Part shown: positions 24,457 through 34,380 of the stretch, one piece after another | How positions within the stretch are numbered: the first letter of the stretch is position 1 | How the letters are laid out: the number at the start of each line of letters is the position of its first letter | DNA from: Doris montereyensis | Lineage: Eukaryota; Mollusca; Gastropoda; Nudibranchia; Dorididae | Assembly (NCBI GenBank): GCA_037039925.1 | Contig: JAXRKP010000684.1 | Coordinates: 157,501 to 221,500, forward strand | Length of the DNA stretch: 64,000 nucleotides | Reading direction: 5' to 3' | Made by a program: the position numbers and the translations under genes | Notes under the pieces: model-generated | The model's database searches: none | Told to the model about the DNA's origin: nothing | What the model saw: only the letters and a program-made list of their open reading frames with translations

Positions 24457-24812
24457 TATAGCTGCCAACCCGGCCAAATTGAAAAACAGACACCGACTTG
24501 ACTGACCGTATAAACTTAATATTATAGAAAGCATTGATAATAAAACTTGCTTGTAAGTAACCCAATTTATCACGCCAACACTGGCCTTTCTGGCCAAGTG
24601 CGACGGTAGCAAACTCTGAATGGCATCTCCAGACTTTCAACCCAATCTCTCTGAAACTGTCACGAAGTTAGATTTAAACCCCCCCCCCCCCCACTACAGT
24701 TACCCCTCATACTTTTTCAAGGTAAATAATAAATACAATCTTATGAACTCAAAGCCAAAAAAAAACCCAACACATACAAAATATGTTTTTAACATACTGG
24801 TTGGCAGCTATA
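24457..24812. mobile_element. TIR-bearing MITE, copy 2 (perfect 14-bp termini)
   Basis: Left TATAGCTGCCAACC (24457-24470) and right GGTTGGCAGCTATA (24799-24812) are exact reverse complements. Copies 1 and 2 also share the flank AATCTTA.GAC.CAAACATA to their left, so the second arose by tandem duplication of a segment larger than the element rather than by independent insertion. A single similar terminus occurs near 61280. Confidence 0.75.
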
Positions 24813-25086
24813 TAAATTAAAAAACAAAAGTTTTTACTAGACTGATCTGACACTCCTGACTCTAGTATTCTAACGGAAAACAATTTTAATGAATTTAAAT
24901 TTCTCTGTCATGACAATGATGTATATCACTACCACCACTGTAACAACAAATAAAAATCTACCATTTTGATAGGACCTTTGAAACAGTCCATTCTGAATTT
25001 TTTTCCTGAGACTAAGAGGTTCGATTTTCAACTTTTTGAACGTCGGGAGAAGAGAAAAATGTTTTGAAAAGGCTATTTGTCACAAT

Positions 25087-26478
25087 TCAACGCTTTCTAC
25101 GCTTTGATGGCGGGGGTTTGACGGCGATAACAGCTTGAGGAATACCTGTAGAAACAGGAAGACTGGCTTGCATTGGCACAGTCAAGCCTGGTCTTAAGTA
25201 CTGTGTCGCTGATACTGATTGCTGCACGGTAGCAGCTGGGATGATGCTAGTACTAGCAGCAGCTGGTCTTGAACTTAAACTCGTGGAGAATTGAGATTTT
25301 TTAGATTTTTCCCGTTCGATCACTTGTTCAACAGCTTTGTTCAGGGTTTCGGTGAAACGACTTCTCACAATGCGCAGCTGTTCTTTTGACGGCAACGTTT
25401 GAATCTGCGAGAAATCCCTGGAAATTTTTATCTTGTTCGGTGGCGTAACTGGCGTGGTGCGGAGAGAAATTTGGTGAGTGTGTAATTCTGTATGGGGACG
25501 AAGCAGAGTGAACTGTGGTTCGATTTTCAACTTTTTGCCGCCACTGACGTTTTGAGAGTTGCCCGAAATGAGGTTCACACCACGCTGATAGCTTTGCAGT
25601 TCGGCTGGTTTGACTTGGGGTGAAGACGTCCTTTTGTCACGTTTTAATTTTGAGGCAAATTTTCCACCAGTCTTACCAATGCGACCCCCTTTGCCTGATT
25701 TGGAGGTCCAGCCAGCAGGTGGCATGACAGGCAAGTCGTCTTGAACGCCTTCATCGTCCAGGTTTTTAAGGTATGATGAAATGCTGTGCAGTGAAGATGT
25801 AGATTCCAAACCATCGCTTAAGACAGACGATGATGATATGTCATGCATGGATGAGAATGGAAGTGGGGTACTCCAGGCAACAGGGTTGGAAGAACTGGAT
25901 GACTGTTGAGGAGCTGACTGTCTTTCAGGACTGTTCAGAAAGAGCTCGCTGCCGCGTAACAGGACGGCCTCCGATGACTGCAGGCGTTTCCCCCACAGTG
26001 GACTTAGCCCAGACTTTTGGGACTGGACGTCAAAGCGGACTCTTGAAAGGACTGACGGCAGGGGAGGCATTCTTTGTGCTGTGTGGCAGAAAGCCTGACC
26101 TCGCCCAGGACTCTTAAGTGGACTTCTGGTAAGGCTCTCCAAATCCTCTGCGCCGATTCCCATCAGCCAATCATCCTGAAAGTTGTTCAGAAAATTTTCA
26201 TCCCAATCATCAGGGACATCCAAGTTGTCAAGTAGCGATTTATTCCCGAATAAGTCAGTGGCCGACGATGGCTTGCGAGGACTAGGTGTGCCCGGAATTT
26301 CACCGTGAGACGACTTCATGGGACTGTTCAGGAAGTGATGGAGTTTACGCAAGGGACTGGGGGTTCTGAGGAAATAGCCAGACTTGTGAGGACTGCCCAG
26401 CTCATGTAGTTTGCTCTTCCGTGGTGACAGACTGTTTGAGAACGAAGGAAATTCAAAGTCTAAGTCATCGGTAGCCAT
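25087..26478 (-). CDS. Uncharacterised nuclear-type protein, 463 aa, SP/TP-rich, single coding exon
   Basis: I do not recognise the family. The start is the ATG at 26478 (context CCAACATGG, purine at -3 and G at +4); the frame above it has a stop 23 codons upstream. Residues 18-69 carry regularly spaced SP/TP-basic motifs (SPRK 18, SPHK 29, TPSPLRK 39, SPMK 52, TPSPRK 64), with SPLK at 119. These are the pattern of proline-directed (CDK-type) kinase sites. Residues 75-113 are acidic and aromatic (for example DVPDDWDENFLNNFQDDWLM), reminiscent of activation domains. Residues 364-391 (SKEQLRIVRSRFTETLNKAV onward) are probably helical and charged. The protein ends in PPPSKRRKR, a likely nuclear localisation signal. 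Ser-rich linkers suggest disorder elsewhere. The frame is intact over 1.39 kb, in contrast with the zinc-finger gene at 46-59 kb. A 3' splice acceptor upstream at about 26571 implies a non-coding 5' exon, which I cannot place. A cell-cycle or transcription role is inference. Confidence 0.85.
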   Translation of the reverse strand: MATDDLDFEFPSFSNSLSPRKSKLHELGSPHKSGYFLRTPSPLRKLHHFLNSPMKSSHGEIPGTPSPRKPSSATDLFGNKSLLDNLDVPDDWDENFLNNFQDDWLMGIGAEDLESLTRSPLKSPGRGQAFCHTAQRMPPLPSVLSRVRFDVQSQKSGLSPLWGKRLQSSEAVLLRGSELFLNSPERQSAPQQSSSSSNPVAWSTPLPFSSMHDISSSSVLSDGLESTSSLHSISSYLKNLDDEGVQDDLPVMPPAGWTSKSGKGGRIGKTGGKFASKLKRDKRTSSPQVKPAELQSYQRGVNLISGNSQNVSGGKKLKIEPQFTLLRPHTELHTHQISLRTTPVTPPNKIKISRDFSQIQTLPSKEQLRIVRSRFTETLNKAVEQVIEREKSKKSQFSTSLSSRPAAASTSIIPAATVQQSVSATQYLRPGLTVPMQASLPVSTGIPQAVIAVKPPPSKRRKR

Positions 26479-26572
26479 GTTGGATAAAAGCGTTTGCGTC
26501 TTGTGGCATCTGTCGTGGGGATGACCGCAGTCTCGATCTGTAGTCACTCATATCAGTGGTTTATAGATTCCT
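26479..26572 (-). promoter_or_regulatory. 5' UTR of the 463-aa gene with acceptor site and overlapping upstream ORF
   Basis: On the minus strand a pyrimidine-rich tract ending TTACTGCCAG (AG at 26572-26571) looks like a 3' splice site. About 20 bases into the exon an ATG opens a 24-codon frame (MSDYRSRLRSSPRQ...) that runs across the main ATG at 26478 and stops a few bases later in another frame. Such overlapping uORFs usually lower translation of the main ORF; whether this one is used is unknown. Confidence 0.5.
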
Positions 26573-26639
26573 GGCAGTAAGAAGAAGAGAATTATGTTAT
26601 GAATTTCTGAATAATTCTACGGAAGCATTATAATGCAGT

Positions 26640-26936
26640 GTTGTAAAGTTCCATCAAGGCCATTATGACTCATAGAACCGGAGCTTGTCGCGGTTTCTAT
26701 AGCGTGAAGTGGTACAGGTGATAATAACCCCACCCTGGACAGAATGTTAGTTTGACTAAGGTTTTCACTCCCAAGCTAGCGCTTACAAATTTTGCACCTG
26801 GGTCGAGTGGGGAAATGTGTGTTAAGTGTCTCTCACAAGGAACACAACATCGGGTATGGCTTCGACAGGATTCAAACCCTGGACCTCATGATCCCCAGTC
26901 CGGCAGCCTAACCCTGATGCCACTGACACCACATTA
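26640..26936 (-). mobile_element. tRNA-derived SINE, family I, full-length copy
   Basis: On the minus strand the head contains GTTAGGCTGCCGGACTGGGG (A-box region) and GGTTTGAATCC (B box, complement of 26868-26878). A body with TGTGAGAGACACTTAACACA and a tail with CACTTCACGCTATAGAAACC follow. Partial copies at 15.2, 19.5, 28.1 and 31.9 kb share head or tail. The 61-codon plus-strand frame over it is not a gene. Confidence 0.8.
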
Positions 26937-27470
26937 AAATGAGATGGACATCAAAACATTCAAGAAGTCATCATGCACACTTTATCTCCCCTGTGTCCTC
27001 GTGTCCTCACAAGGAGAGCAACAAATTTACCTCTAAGTCATGTCGCACTCACTCAAACACAACGTGTAACTCTTCCAATACATTATGTAAATGAAGGGGT
27101 CATTTCAATAGTGTGTCCATGTCCATTTTGGTGAAAAACGAGATAGGGAGATAAACCTAGGGACTAAAAGGAAATCTTGCTTCCAGAAAAAATATGAAAG
27201 TGATACGATGAAAACACATCACATTTTTAGCTGTTTGAAACTTGGAATTGCCAATGCCATACGTGCTCAAATACATCGTTTTTTACATCAATCTCTAAAC
27301 AACGTAATTATGACTTAAGCTGGCACACTATTGAAATGACCCCATTCATATACAAAATGAATTGAATTGGTCCTGCAAAAAAAAAAGAAAGAAAAGAAGA
27401 GAAAAAAGGAGGTGATGTTGAGGGATAAAAATATAATAATATAATATACATTTAGACCTTGAAACTGAAA
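26937..27470. other. Non-coding stretch
   Basis: No gene is supported. The segment TCATTTCAATAGTGTGTCCA near 27100 and CACTATTGAAATGACCCCAT near 27327 are inverted copies of one another (about 18 bases), so 27095-27345 may be a TIR-like foldback element. Confidence 0.4.
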
Positions 27471-27477
27471 TGTCTTT

Positions 27478-27605
27478 GTTTTTAAATCAAAATTTACCCC
27501 ATCCACACTTTGCATTGATCTCTGGTTGAATTAAGAGGAAACAGCAAGATGGGAGAGAAGTGAAAAATGACAGAGTGAAAGGAAAGAAGTAGAGCCTACC
27601 AGCAC
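27478..27605 (+). repeat. Dispersed repeat R, copy 3
   Basis: It contains AAAATTTACCCCATCCACAC, then GAATTAAGAGGAAACAGCAA, then GGAAAGAAGTAGAGCCTACC, matching all three blocks of repeat R. Confidence 0.8.
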
Positions 27606-27879
27606 CAAAGTGTCAATTTAGTTGATATTGTCAGCAACAACAACAACAACAAAAAAAAGAAAGTGGACACTGCCTCTACCAAGACTGAGTAAGCCTTGAG
27701 TTGAAACAAAACATATATCCAATCCAATATCCCCCAATGCCCAAACCGACTTGTAGACACATCAAAACAAAGACCTCCTGTTTTTAAATTAGGGGTACAA
27801 CAGTACTTGTAACAACTCCGGCGTTGCATCAACCTCAACTGTCAGAGGGACTGACTGTGACCCCCTCCCTTTTTTGGGG

Positions 27880-28090
27880 GATTTACCCACATCCACAGCC
27901 AAGGTGATCTCAGGATTTTTTTATTTTGCACGGGCTGCCATGTAAACAGCCAAGGGATATTTAACGTGCAGAGTGTTGTGATCTGCACACAGGATCTCCT
28001 TTTTATCTTCTGTCTCTGATGGGACTAGGTATTGGGGGAGGGGGCCCTCGAACCAATTACAGGTTGAAAAGCTGACATCTTGTCTCTGGA
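27880..28090 (-). repeat. Dispersed repeat III, longer copy
   Basis: The reverse complement contains GTGTGCAGATCACAACACTC, followed by a CACGTTAAATATCCCTTGGC-type tail, as at 1300-1430. Its left edge (ATTTACCCACATCCACAGCC) resembles the first block of repeat R, so the two families may share a module. Confidence 0.65.
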
Positions 28091-28107
28091 ATACAGTATA
28101 ATACATG

Positions 28108-28240
28108 GCATCCTGTGTCCGTGGTTAGGTTGCCGGACTTGGGAGCATGAGGTCTTGGGTTCAAATCCTAGACCTGAAGTTGTGTTCCCAGAGCAAGATG
28201 CTTAATAATAAAATTAACACATTTCCCCCGACAGACACAG
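28108..28240 (+). mobile_element. SINE family I, head fragment
   Basis: GTGGTTAGGTTGCCGGACTT (A-box region) and GGGTTCAAATCC (B box, 28157-28168) lead a fragment that continues through CCCAGAGCAAGATGCTTAA to ACACATTTCCCCCGACAGAC. This matches the reverse complement of the 26.8 kb SINE head. The tail is absent. Confidence 0.8.
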
Positions 28241-28309
28241 TATCACAGGAAAGAAGGACGCAAAGTATCGATACGGACACACAACACCATTTCCGGAAAT
28301 GATGATCAT

Positions 28310-28620
28310 GTCAAACTCAGCTGTTTCCATCATAGAAGACCTCACAACTGAACTTGTCAGAGGCGGGCAAACTGATGCCATATTGTTGGACTTCTCAAAG
28401 GCTTTTGACAAAGTGCCTTACCAGCATGGAATTTAATGTACCAAATGCTCCTATGTAAACTAGTTGGAGTAACAGACAACACTAGTGGATAAAATCATTC
28501 CTTGGCAACAGAACACAAGAACTTGTCATTGGAGAAGAAAGATCAGCAATTGGAAATGTGACATCAGGTGCCCCCAAAGATCAGTATTGGGACCAGCACT
28601 CTGTCCGAGTTTGTCAGATT
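28310..28620 (+). mobile_element. LINE family gamma (Rex/Jockey-like), RT core fragment
   Basis: The plus strand encodes IEDLTTELVRGGQTDAILLD followed by FSKAFDKVP, the invariant RT block carrying the first catalytic Asp. After several frame breaks comes a remnant resembling the PQGSVLGPxLF block (28575-28610). The frame is broken and the element is dead. The matching C-terminal part lies at 32185-32700 on the same strand, with LINE alpha copy B between. Confidence 0.8.
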
Positions 28621-28659
28621 AATTATGTCATGAACCTCTGAAGTGATGTGTTTATATCT

Positions 28660-31600
28660 GTATTGAATTGTATTTGCCCGGGCAGTGGACAGGTAAGCAC
28701 CTGTACGGGAATACATGATCCCACCTTCCATGAGTCTTCTGCTGCCTTGCAGGCAGGTCTTGGCCGACCAAAGGCTAAGGGAATCAACCATGAAGAAAAC
28801 AACCTGCTGCCTTGCATGCCGGTCTTGATCGACCAAAGGCTAAGGGAGTTAACCATGACAAAAAATAACCTGCTGCCTTGCAGGCTGGTCTTGAAAGACT
28901 AACTGCTAAGGAATTAACCCTGACAGAAAATAACAAGGCCTGGTAGGGGACCTCAAGGTGGCAGCCCCACCATCTACCTAGGGTACAGTGGGCTAATCCC
29001 CAGCTTATCCAAAACCAAACTGATTCAGAGTCAGAGAAACAAATGCAATAGAACCGGCTTGACCTTTTGAAGCCGAACTTGGAAACGAATACGGACTGTG
29101 ATTTTTGGAACATGGAATGTTAGGGCAATAAATGGAAGAGTTAGAATTAGTTGAAGAAATGGAAAAATTCAAAGTAGATATTTTAGCTATTACAGAAACA
29201 CAGAAAAAAGGACAAGGAATAGAAAACGTAGGACCGAATCATATTTTAATCTCCTCAGGAGTAGATGTCAAAGATAGAGCTAGAGCAGGAATAAGCCTCC
29301 TAGTGCAGAAAAGGCATGAAAAGCTACTAGGTAAATATTAAACCAAAAGGATGAGAAATTAAATTATTAATAGCTTATGGACCAAACGAAGACGCAACTA
29401 AAGAAGAAAAAGATATCTTCAAAAACGATCTACAAATAGCTGCAGAGAATCTTAAACCCAAACAGGAATTAATGCTTTTCGGAGATTTAAAACGCTAGAG
29501 TAGGCAACAGTGTAGCAACGTCAGGAGGAGTAATAGGTAAAGAAGGAGAGATTACAACTTCTCCAAATGGAGAGAGACTAATAATAGATTTTTGCCTAAA
29601 GAATAACATGAAAATAGCCAACATCTTTTTTCCTCATAAAGATATCCACAAATATACAAGAGTAAATGAAAACAGGTGTGAAAAGTCAATGATAGACTAC
29701 ATAATAGTTAGCAGATCCCTCTTTTACAATACATTGGATACAGGAGTAAACAGACGAGCAGAAATTTTTAGTGATCATCACTTAGGATTGCCAAAATGAG
29801 ATTACTGATTGAAGAAAACAAACAGAAAAGGAAAGAGAAGAAAGCTACTAAACTCAAAAATAGAGGAACTAAATAAACGAGTAGTAAAACAGGTATCAAT
29901 CTAGGATAAAAAGATTTATCAGTGAAAGAAAGATGGATCTGAATGATAGTACAACAGAAGAAAAGTGGCAGATGTATAAAGAAACTCTCCTCAGTTGTAC
30001 TGAAGAGGTTTGTGGTAGAAAATAAATTAAAGGAGAAAGGAAAAGAACAGCATGGTGGAATGAAAATGTCAAGACCAACATCAAAGAAAAGGAGAAGAAA
30101 TACTTGCAACTAAAGAAACCAGAATTACGTGAATAAAAGAAATCATGAAGTGGAAAAAAAAAGTCAAGACCAAGCAATCACTGGAAAAAGAAAGTAGGAT
30201 GCCTATAGAAATCCAATACTTGAAGATAATTACGTGAATAAAGAATATGTCCAAAAGGAGTTAGGAAAGCAAAACAGGAACAATGGGTAAGAGTAACGTA
30301 TGAAACAAGGAGTAATGGTAAGAGTAACAAAATCCAAAGGAGACAGCTGAAGATATAGATATACCAATGGAAGAAATCCAAACAGCTATAAGAAAAGTGA
30401 AATTAGGAAAAGCCCCAGGAGCAGAACAAGTTTATCCAGAAATGATTAAAAACCAAGGAAGATAGGCAGACAAACTACTACATGCAATATACCAACAAGC
30501 ATGGAAGTCCAAACAGGTGCCAGACGACTGGAAAAGGGAACGGTAGTACCAACACATAAGAAAGGATCAACTGTGGAATGCTCAAACTATAGAGAAATAT
30601 CACTACTTAGCTGTTCCAGGAAAAGTATATGCTAGGATACTGGAAATAAGACTAAGGAAAAGAGTAGAGGATCAGATTGAAGAGCATCAGAGTGGATTTA
30701 GAACAGGAAGAAGTGTACAAGACCAACATTTACGATTAGACAAATAATAGAAAAATTCTTTGAGAGAAACATTGACTTGCACTTGCACCAGTGTTTTATT
30801 AACAGGGTTGTAACGTAAGTCCTCTTTTGTTTATCACATTTATGGATTCAGTTGCAAAGGCTTCCTCAAAAATGAAGAAAATGAATGTAGGAATGTGGAA
30901 ACTCAATTGAGTAAATGCATCAATGCTTTCATTTGCCAATGACTTACTTCTGTTTGGAAAATCAGAAAGGGACCTCCAGTCGAATATCAACATAATGAAT
31001 AATGAATTAAATAAGAGAGGAATGAGAGTAAATACAAAGAAGACCAAAACAATGCTAGTAACTAGGGAAGCTAAAACACAAAATCTTAAATTGGGCAGGG
31101 AGAATTCAGAACAAGTTCAAAGCTACAATAAATTAGGAGTAATGATTAACTTAGAGGGGAACAAAGAGAAGAAATCAGCCAGAGAATCAAAAAGGCAAGG
31201 GCAATATATAACCATTTAGGAAAGACATTTGTAGGTAAGCAAGAATTGTCAAAAAAAACAATACAAAATGGCAGTATACAATACAGTGCATTATCCTACT
31301 CTCCTCTATGGCAGCGAAACCTGGACCTTAGACAGTAGAGAATACAGTAGAGTACAGGCAACTGAAATGAAATATCTAAGAAGAGTAGTAGGGAAAACTA
31401 AAAGAGACAAAATCAGAAACACAACAATAAGATATCAAATCAAAGCAGATGTCATAAAAACTAAGATAGAAATCAATCAATTGAGATGGTTTGTAAACAG
31501 AATGAATGACACTAGAATAGCTAAATCAGTATACGGTGCTAAAGCCCAAGATAAAAGACCACAAAGGCAGACCTCGGAGAAAGTGGGAAGAACATATAAG

Positions 31601-31740
31601 AGGCATTGAAGCACAGAAATGTACTTTTTTGAAAGGAAACAGAACATGCCAGGACAGGGCATCCTGGAGAAAGATCATCTCGGGCAGCTGAACCCATACA
31701 CTGAAAGGTAGAATGGGAACTGATAAAGAAAGAAAGAGGT
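28660..31740 (+). mobile_element. LINE family alpha, copy B: near full-length, degenerate
   Basis: This is the most complete alpha copy. The 5' UTR (28680-29095) holds about four subrepeats of roughly 65 bp, as in copy A but reversed. The APE endonuclease starts at about 29098 with VIFGTWNVRAING and continues to MIDYIIVSRSLFYNTLD and SDHH near 29780. RT starts near 30365 (EEIQTAIRKVKLGKAPGAEQ). It passes EDQIEEHQSGFRTGRSVQDQ and reaches the catalytic box at about 30927, which reads SFANDLLLFG, so the first Asp of F/YADD is replaced by Asn. The C-terminal segment LLYGSETWTLDSREYSRVQA follows (31290-31350) and the coding part ends near 31609. The 3' end (about 31640-31738) terminates in GAAAGAAAG-type sequence shared with copy C. 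Many stops and frameshifts make it inactive. Confidence 0.9.
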
Positions 31741-31902
31741 GTATTTGCTATATACCGTATGCATGGATGTGATCAACCTTTTAAGATTATACAAAGTAGA
31801 CCTGTCCTCCACCATATAAGGTTTCTACATCCCGAAGAAGACACAGATGCAAATGGGTACTAGTACCAGCATGGGAGTAAAAACGTGGAAAAGACATGCG
31901 TC

Positions 31903-31985
31903 CTGTCCAGGAAGTGATTATTAACACCTGTTTCGCATCCCGCTAAAGAAAGTAGACAAAAGGAACCTTACTTTACATGCGACAT
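31903..31985 (+). mobile_element. SINE family I, tail fragment
   Basis: CGTCCTGTCCAGGAAGTGAT and the following TTAACACCTGTTTCGCATCC match the reverse complement of the SINE I tail at 26.65-26.75 kb. Confidence 0.6.
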
Positions 31986-32084
31986 GACATCACCTTACAG
32001 AACGGTACAGTTACCACCCCTTGAATTTGGCAGTGAAGTAATTAAATTTCATTAATGTTACAGGCAATCACGAAGACGTTTTGT

Positions 32085-32180
32085 ATCACTGAAATCTACC
32101 CTGTCTATCACATGTGCTGATGCCAGAGTGAATGAGAAGAAAGATAAGTGATAGATTAAAAGTGAAAAGAAAGAAGTCAT
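32085..32180 (+). repeat. Dispersed repeat R, copy 4 (diverged)
   Basis: TGAAATCTACCCTGTCTATC, then GAATGAGAAGAAAGATAAGT and GAAAAGAAAGAAGTC, keep the order of the repeat R blocks but with more changes than other copies. Confidence 0.6.
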
Positions 32181-32184
32181 CATA

Positions 32185-32700
32185 AAAGGGATAGAAATTG
32201 AACGTGCACAAAGCTATAGATAGAAGTATTTAGGAAAATTATTGATAACACACCGAGTTGGACTGAGAACACAGATAACATCATGAAAAATGCGAACACA
32301 CAGCTTTATTGCATGAGAAAACTGAGGTCTTTTCATGTTGATACATACCTAGTGCAAGTACTATTCGACAGTTATATGTTCTGTGTTGACCTTTGGGCTC
32401 CTTAGTTGGGGTGGGAACATTTAAGTAAATTTCATAGGAGATTTGACAGGGTGATCAAAAAGGCAGGTGGGCTGATTGGAAACACACAGGACTCATTTGA
32501 CAGTTTATGAATAACGCATTATAACAAAAAAAAAACTGACTGACGTAACTGATGACGAAACTCATCCACTTCGCGCAGACATTGACTGTCTAGAAAGAAT
32601 TAGAAGTGGTATGGTAGGTTCAGAAGCCCAAAGGCCAACACAAACAGATACTTAAATTCATTCATCCCGTCAGCAGTCAAGATTTTTAACAAAACAAAAT
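32185..32700 (+). mobile_element. LINE family gamma, C-terminal fragment
   Basis: Across three frames I read RAQSYR.KYLGK, SWTENTDNIMKNANTQLYCM, RKLRSFHVDTYLVQ, then DETHPLRADIDCLERIRSGM and a QSRFLTKQN end. This is the recognisable C-terminal block order of Rex/Jockey-like LINEs (YLGVTID, ANTRLYFMRKL, HPLRPDF..RSGR). Frame breaks are frequent. Confidence 0.8.
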
Positions 32701-32714
32701 GGACGTGGGGGTTG

Positions 32715-32965
32715 GACATGGGTGAATGAGATTTGACAGAGGGCGTGTATGTGGGAGTCGGCTGGAGTGTATTTTGTGCATGTGTGTGTGGGTTGAAAAA
32801 GGTTGTATATCCTACGCATTTCTGTGATCTGCGGAACGGGGGGGTTGAGCATGAATGAATGAGCTTTGACCAAGGCGTGTGTGTGGGGGTCGGTTGGGAT
32901 GTATGTGGGGTGGAATGGGGGGTCCAATGAGGTTGTATTATATCTTACACATTTCTGTGATGTAT
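32715..32965 (+). repeat. Two direct repeats of about 120 bp, probable LINE gamma 3' UTR
   Basis: The block with GTGAATGAGATTTGACAGAG, GGGAGTCGG and TTGTATATCC.ACGCATTTCTGTGAT recurs once about 125 bases later. It follows the coding end of LINE gamma directly, so a 3' UTR origin is likely. Confidence 0.65.
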
Positions 32966-33054
32966 TTGTCATACTAATAATCGTGCCTTGATGGGAAAGA
33001 TAAGTGCAAGAGTGATCCAATAGGGAAGAAGTAAGGCCTGCCAGTAGCACTCGC

Positions 33055-33290
33055 TAACCACCCATAACTCAGGGTGAGTGAATTAAGAAGCAACTGCAAG
33101 ATGAAAGATTTATAAGTGAAAGAGTGTGAGAGGAAAGAAGTAGGGTGTTTCAGCAGCGTGCGTTGTTTATTTAATTGAAATTTACTGTACCCACCATATG
33201 CAATGATCACAGGGTGAATTAAGAGGAAACAGCAAGAAAACACATTTGTGAAAAAGGAAAGAAACAGGACCTACTATTAGTATGTTACCC
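33055..33290 (+). repeat. Dispersed repeat R, copies 5 (partial) and 6
   Basis: Copy 5 (33075-33150) has AAGCAACTGCAAGATGAAAG and GGAAAGAAGTAGGG. Copy 6 (33160-33285) has TTGAAATTTACTGTACCCAC, AATTAAGAGGAAACAGCAAG and AAAGAAACAGGACCTAC. They lie head to tail. Confidence 0.75.
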
Positions 33291-33299
33291 GCCTGTGCG

Positions 33300-34050
33300 T
33301 GTATAAAATGAGACACAAAAACATGGAGGTGCTCCGATGTGCCAAAAACCCTGGAAAACCCAGAAGACCCCATCCCCGAGTATTTAAAGGCATTGCATGA
33401 ACTAGCAAGATATGCGGATTTTCCAGACCAAAATGACATGATTCGCTCCAAGAGAGTTTAAAGCTTTCTCCAGAACCTGGAATTTCCATCATATCACCAG
33501 TAGTAGACACTATCCTCAGTCAAATGGTCAAGCAAAGAGAGCTGTACAAACAGCTAAAGACATTCTAAAACAAGATGTCCACCATGTGCAGACACTATCC
33601 TCAAGAAGAGCAAAAGAGATTACAAACAGCTAAAGACATTCTAAAACAAATGTCATGACATCAGTCCATCCTCAGAAATGACTATGAGCTGTACAAACAG
33701 CTAAAGGATAAACAAGATGTCCAACTGTGCCTAGCCTTGGTCAACGCCAAACAAGTCTTGACAAGTCCAACAGAAAACTATGGGTACAGAGCAAGAGTCT
33801 TGACATCAGTCCAACAGAAATACTATGGGTAGAAGGATACGTACAACTGTTCCTGTTTTGCCAAACAGTCTGCAAGCAAGGAAACCCCACAACCTAAAAA
33901 CCGGGATTAGCAAGTTAAAGAGCGTCTGAAATATTACTATGATCAACATCATAGTTCACTAGATCTTCCAGATCTTCATGTGCGAGTCAAAACCGTGGAG
34001 ATAAAACAAGTAGTCACTAAACCAGCACGATTCTGTGATGGTTAATTTGC
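33300..34050 (+). mobile_element. Ty3/gypsy remnant: gag joined directly to integrase
   Basis: Residues encoded at about 33352-33462 read DPIPEYLKALHELARYADFP, a Ty3-type capsid (gag) segment. Within a few bases, in another frame (about 33453-33590), comes the integrase core EFKAFSRTWNFHHITSSRHY followed by PQSNGQAKRAVQTAKDILK. The PQSNG block is diagnostic of retroelement integrase. A duplicated and scrambled integrase tail follows, with a repeated TAAAGACATTCTAAAACAA, up to YYYDQHHSSLDLPDLHVRVK near 33990. Protease, RT and RNase H are missing between gag and integrase. Confidence 0.8.
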
Positions 34051-34380
34051 GTGAAGTTTTGTCGTGTTAAATTCACCTGGATAAGCAGCAGTAATCAATG
34101 TGATCAGTTGAGAAAATAACTGTAGTGTGTTTCAAATATTTGGGATAGTAACAGCATTTTTGCAAGTATACTGATTAAACGTGTTTCAAGATACTTCTTG
34201 AAATGAAGTCTAATTAAGAAGATAACACAACTTAACATTTTAATTTGTGTTTAAAGACTTGTTTAAATTCATGTCGTCTTTGTAAGAAGTCAAGTATTCT
34301 TATATGTCTTGTCCTTTATCAAACTGAAGTGTAATCGTCTTCATCATGTCTTGAAACTTTTAAATAAAGGGTGAATTACT

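Noticed and set aside
26752..26937. 61-codon plus-strand frame
   Set aside because: Lies wholly within the SINE I copy and contains its B-box region on the opposite strand.
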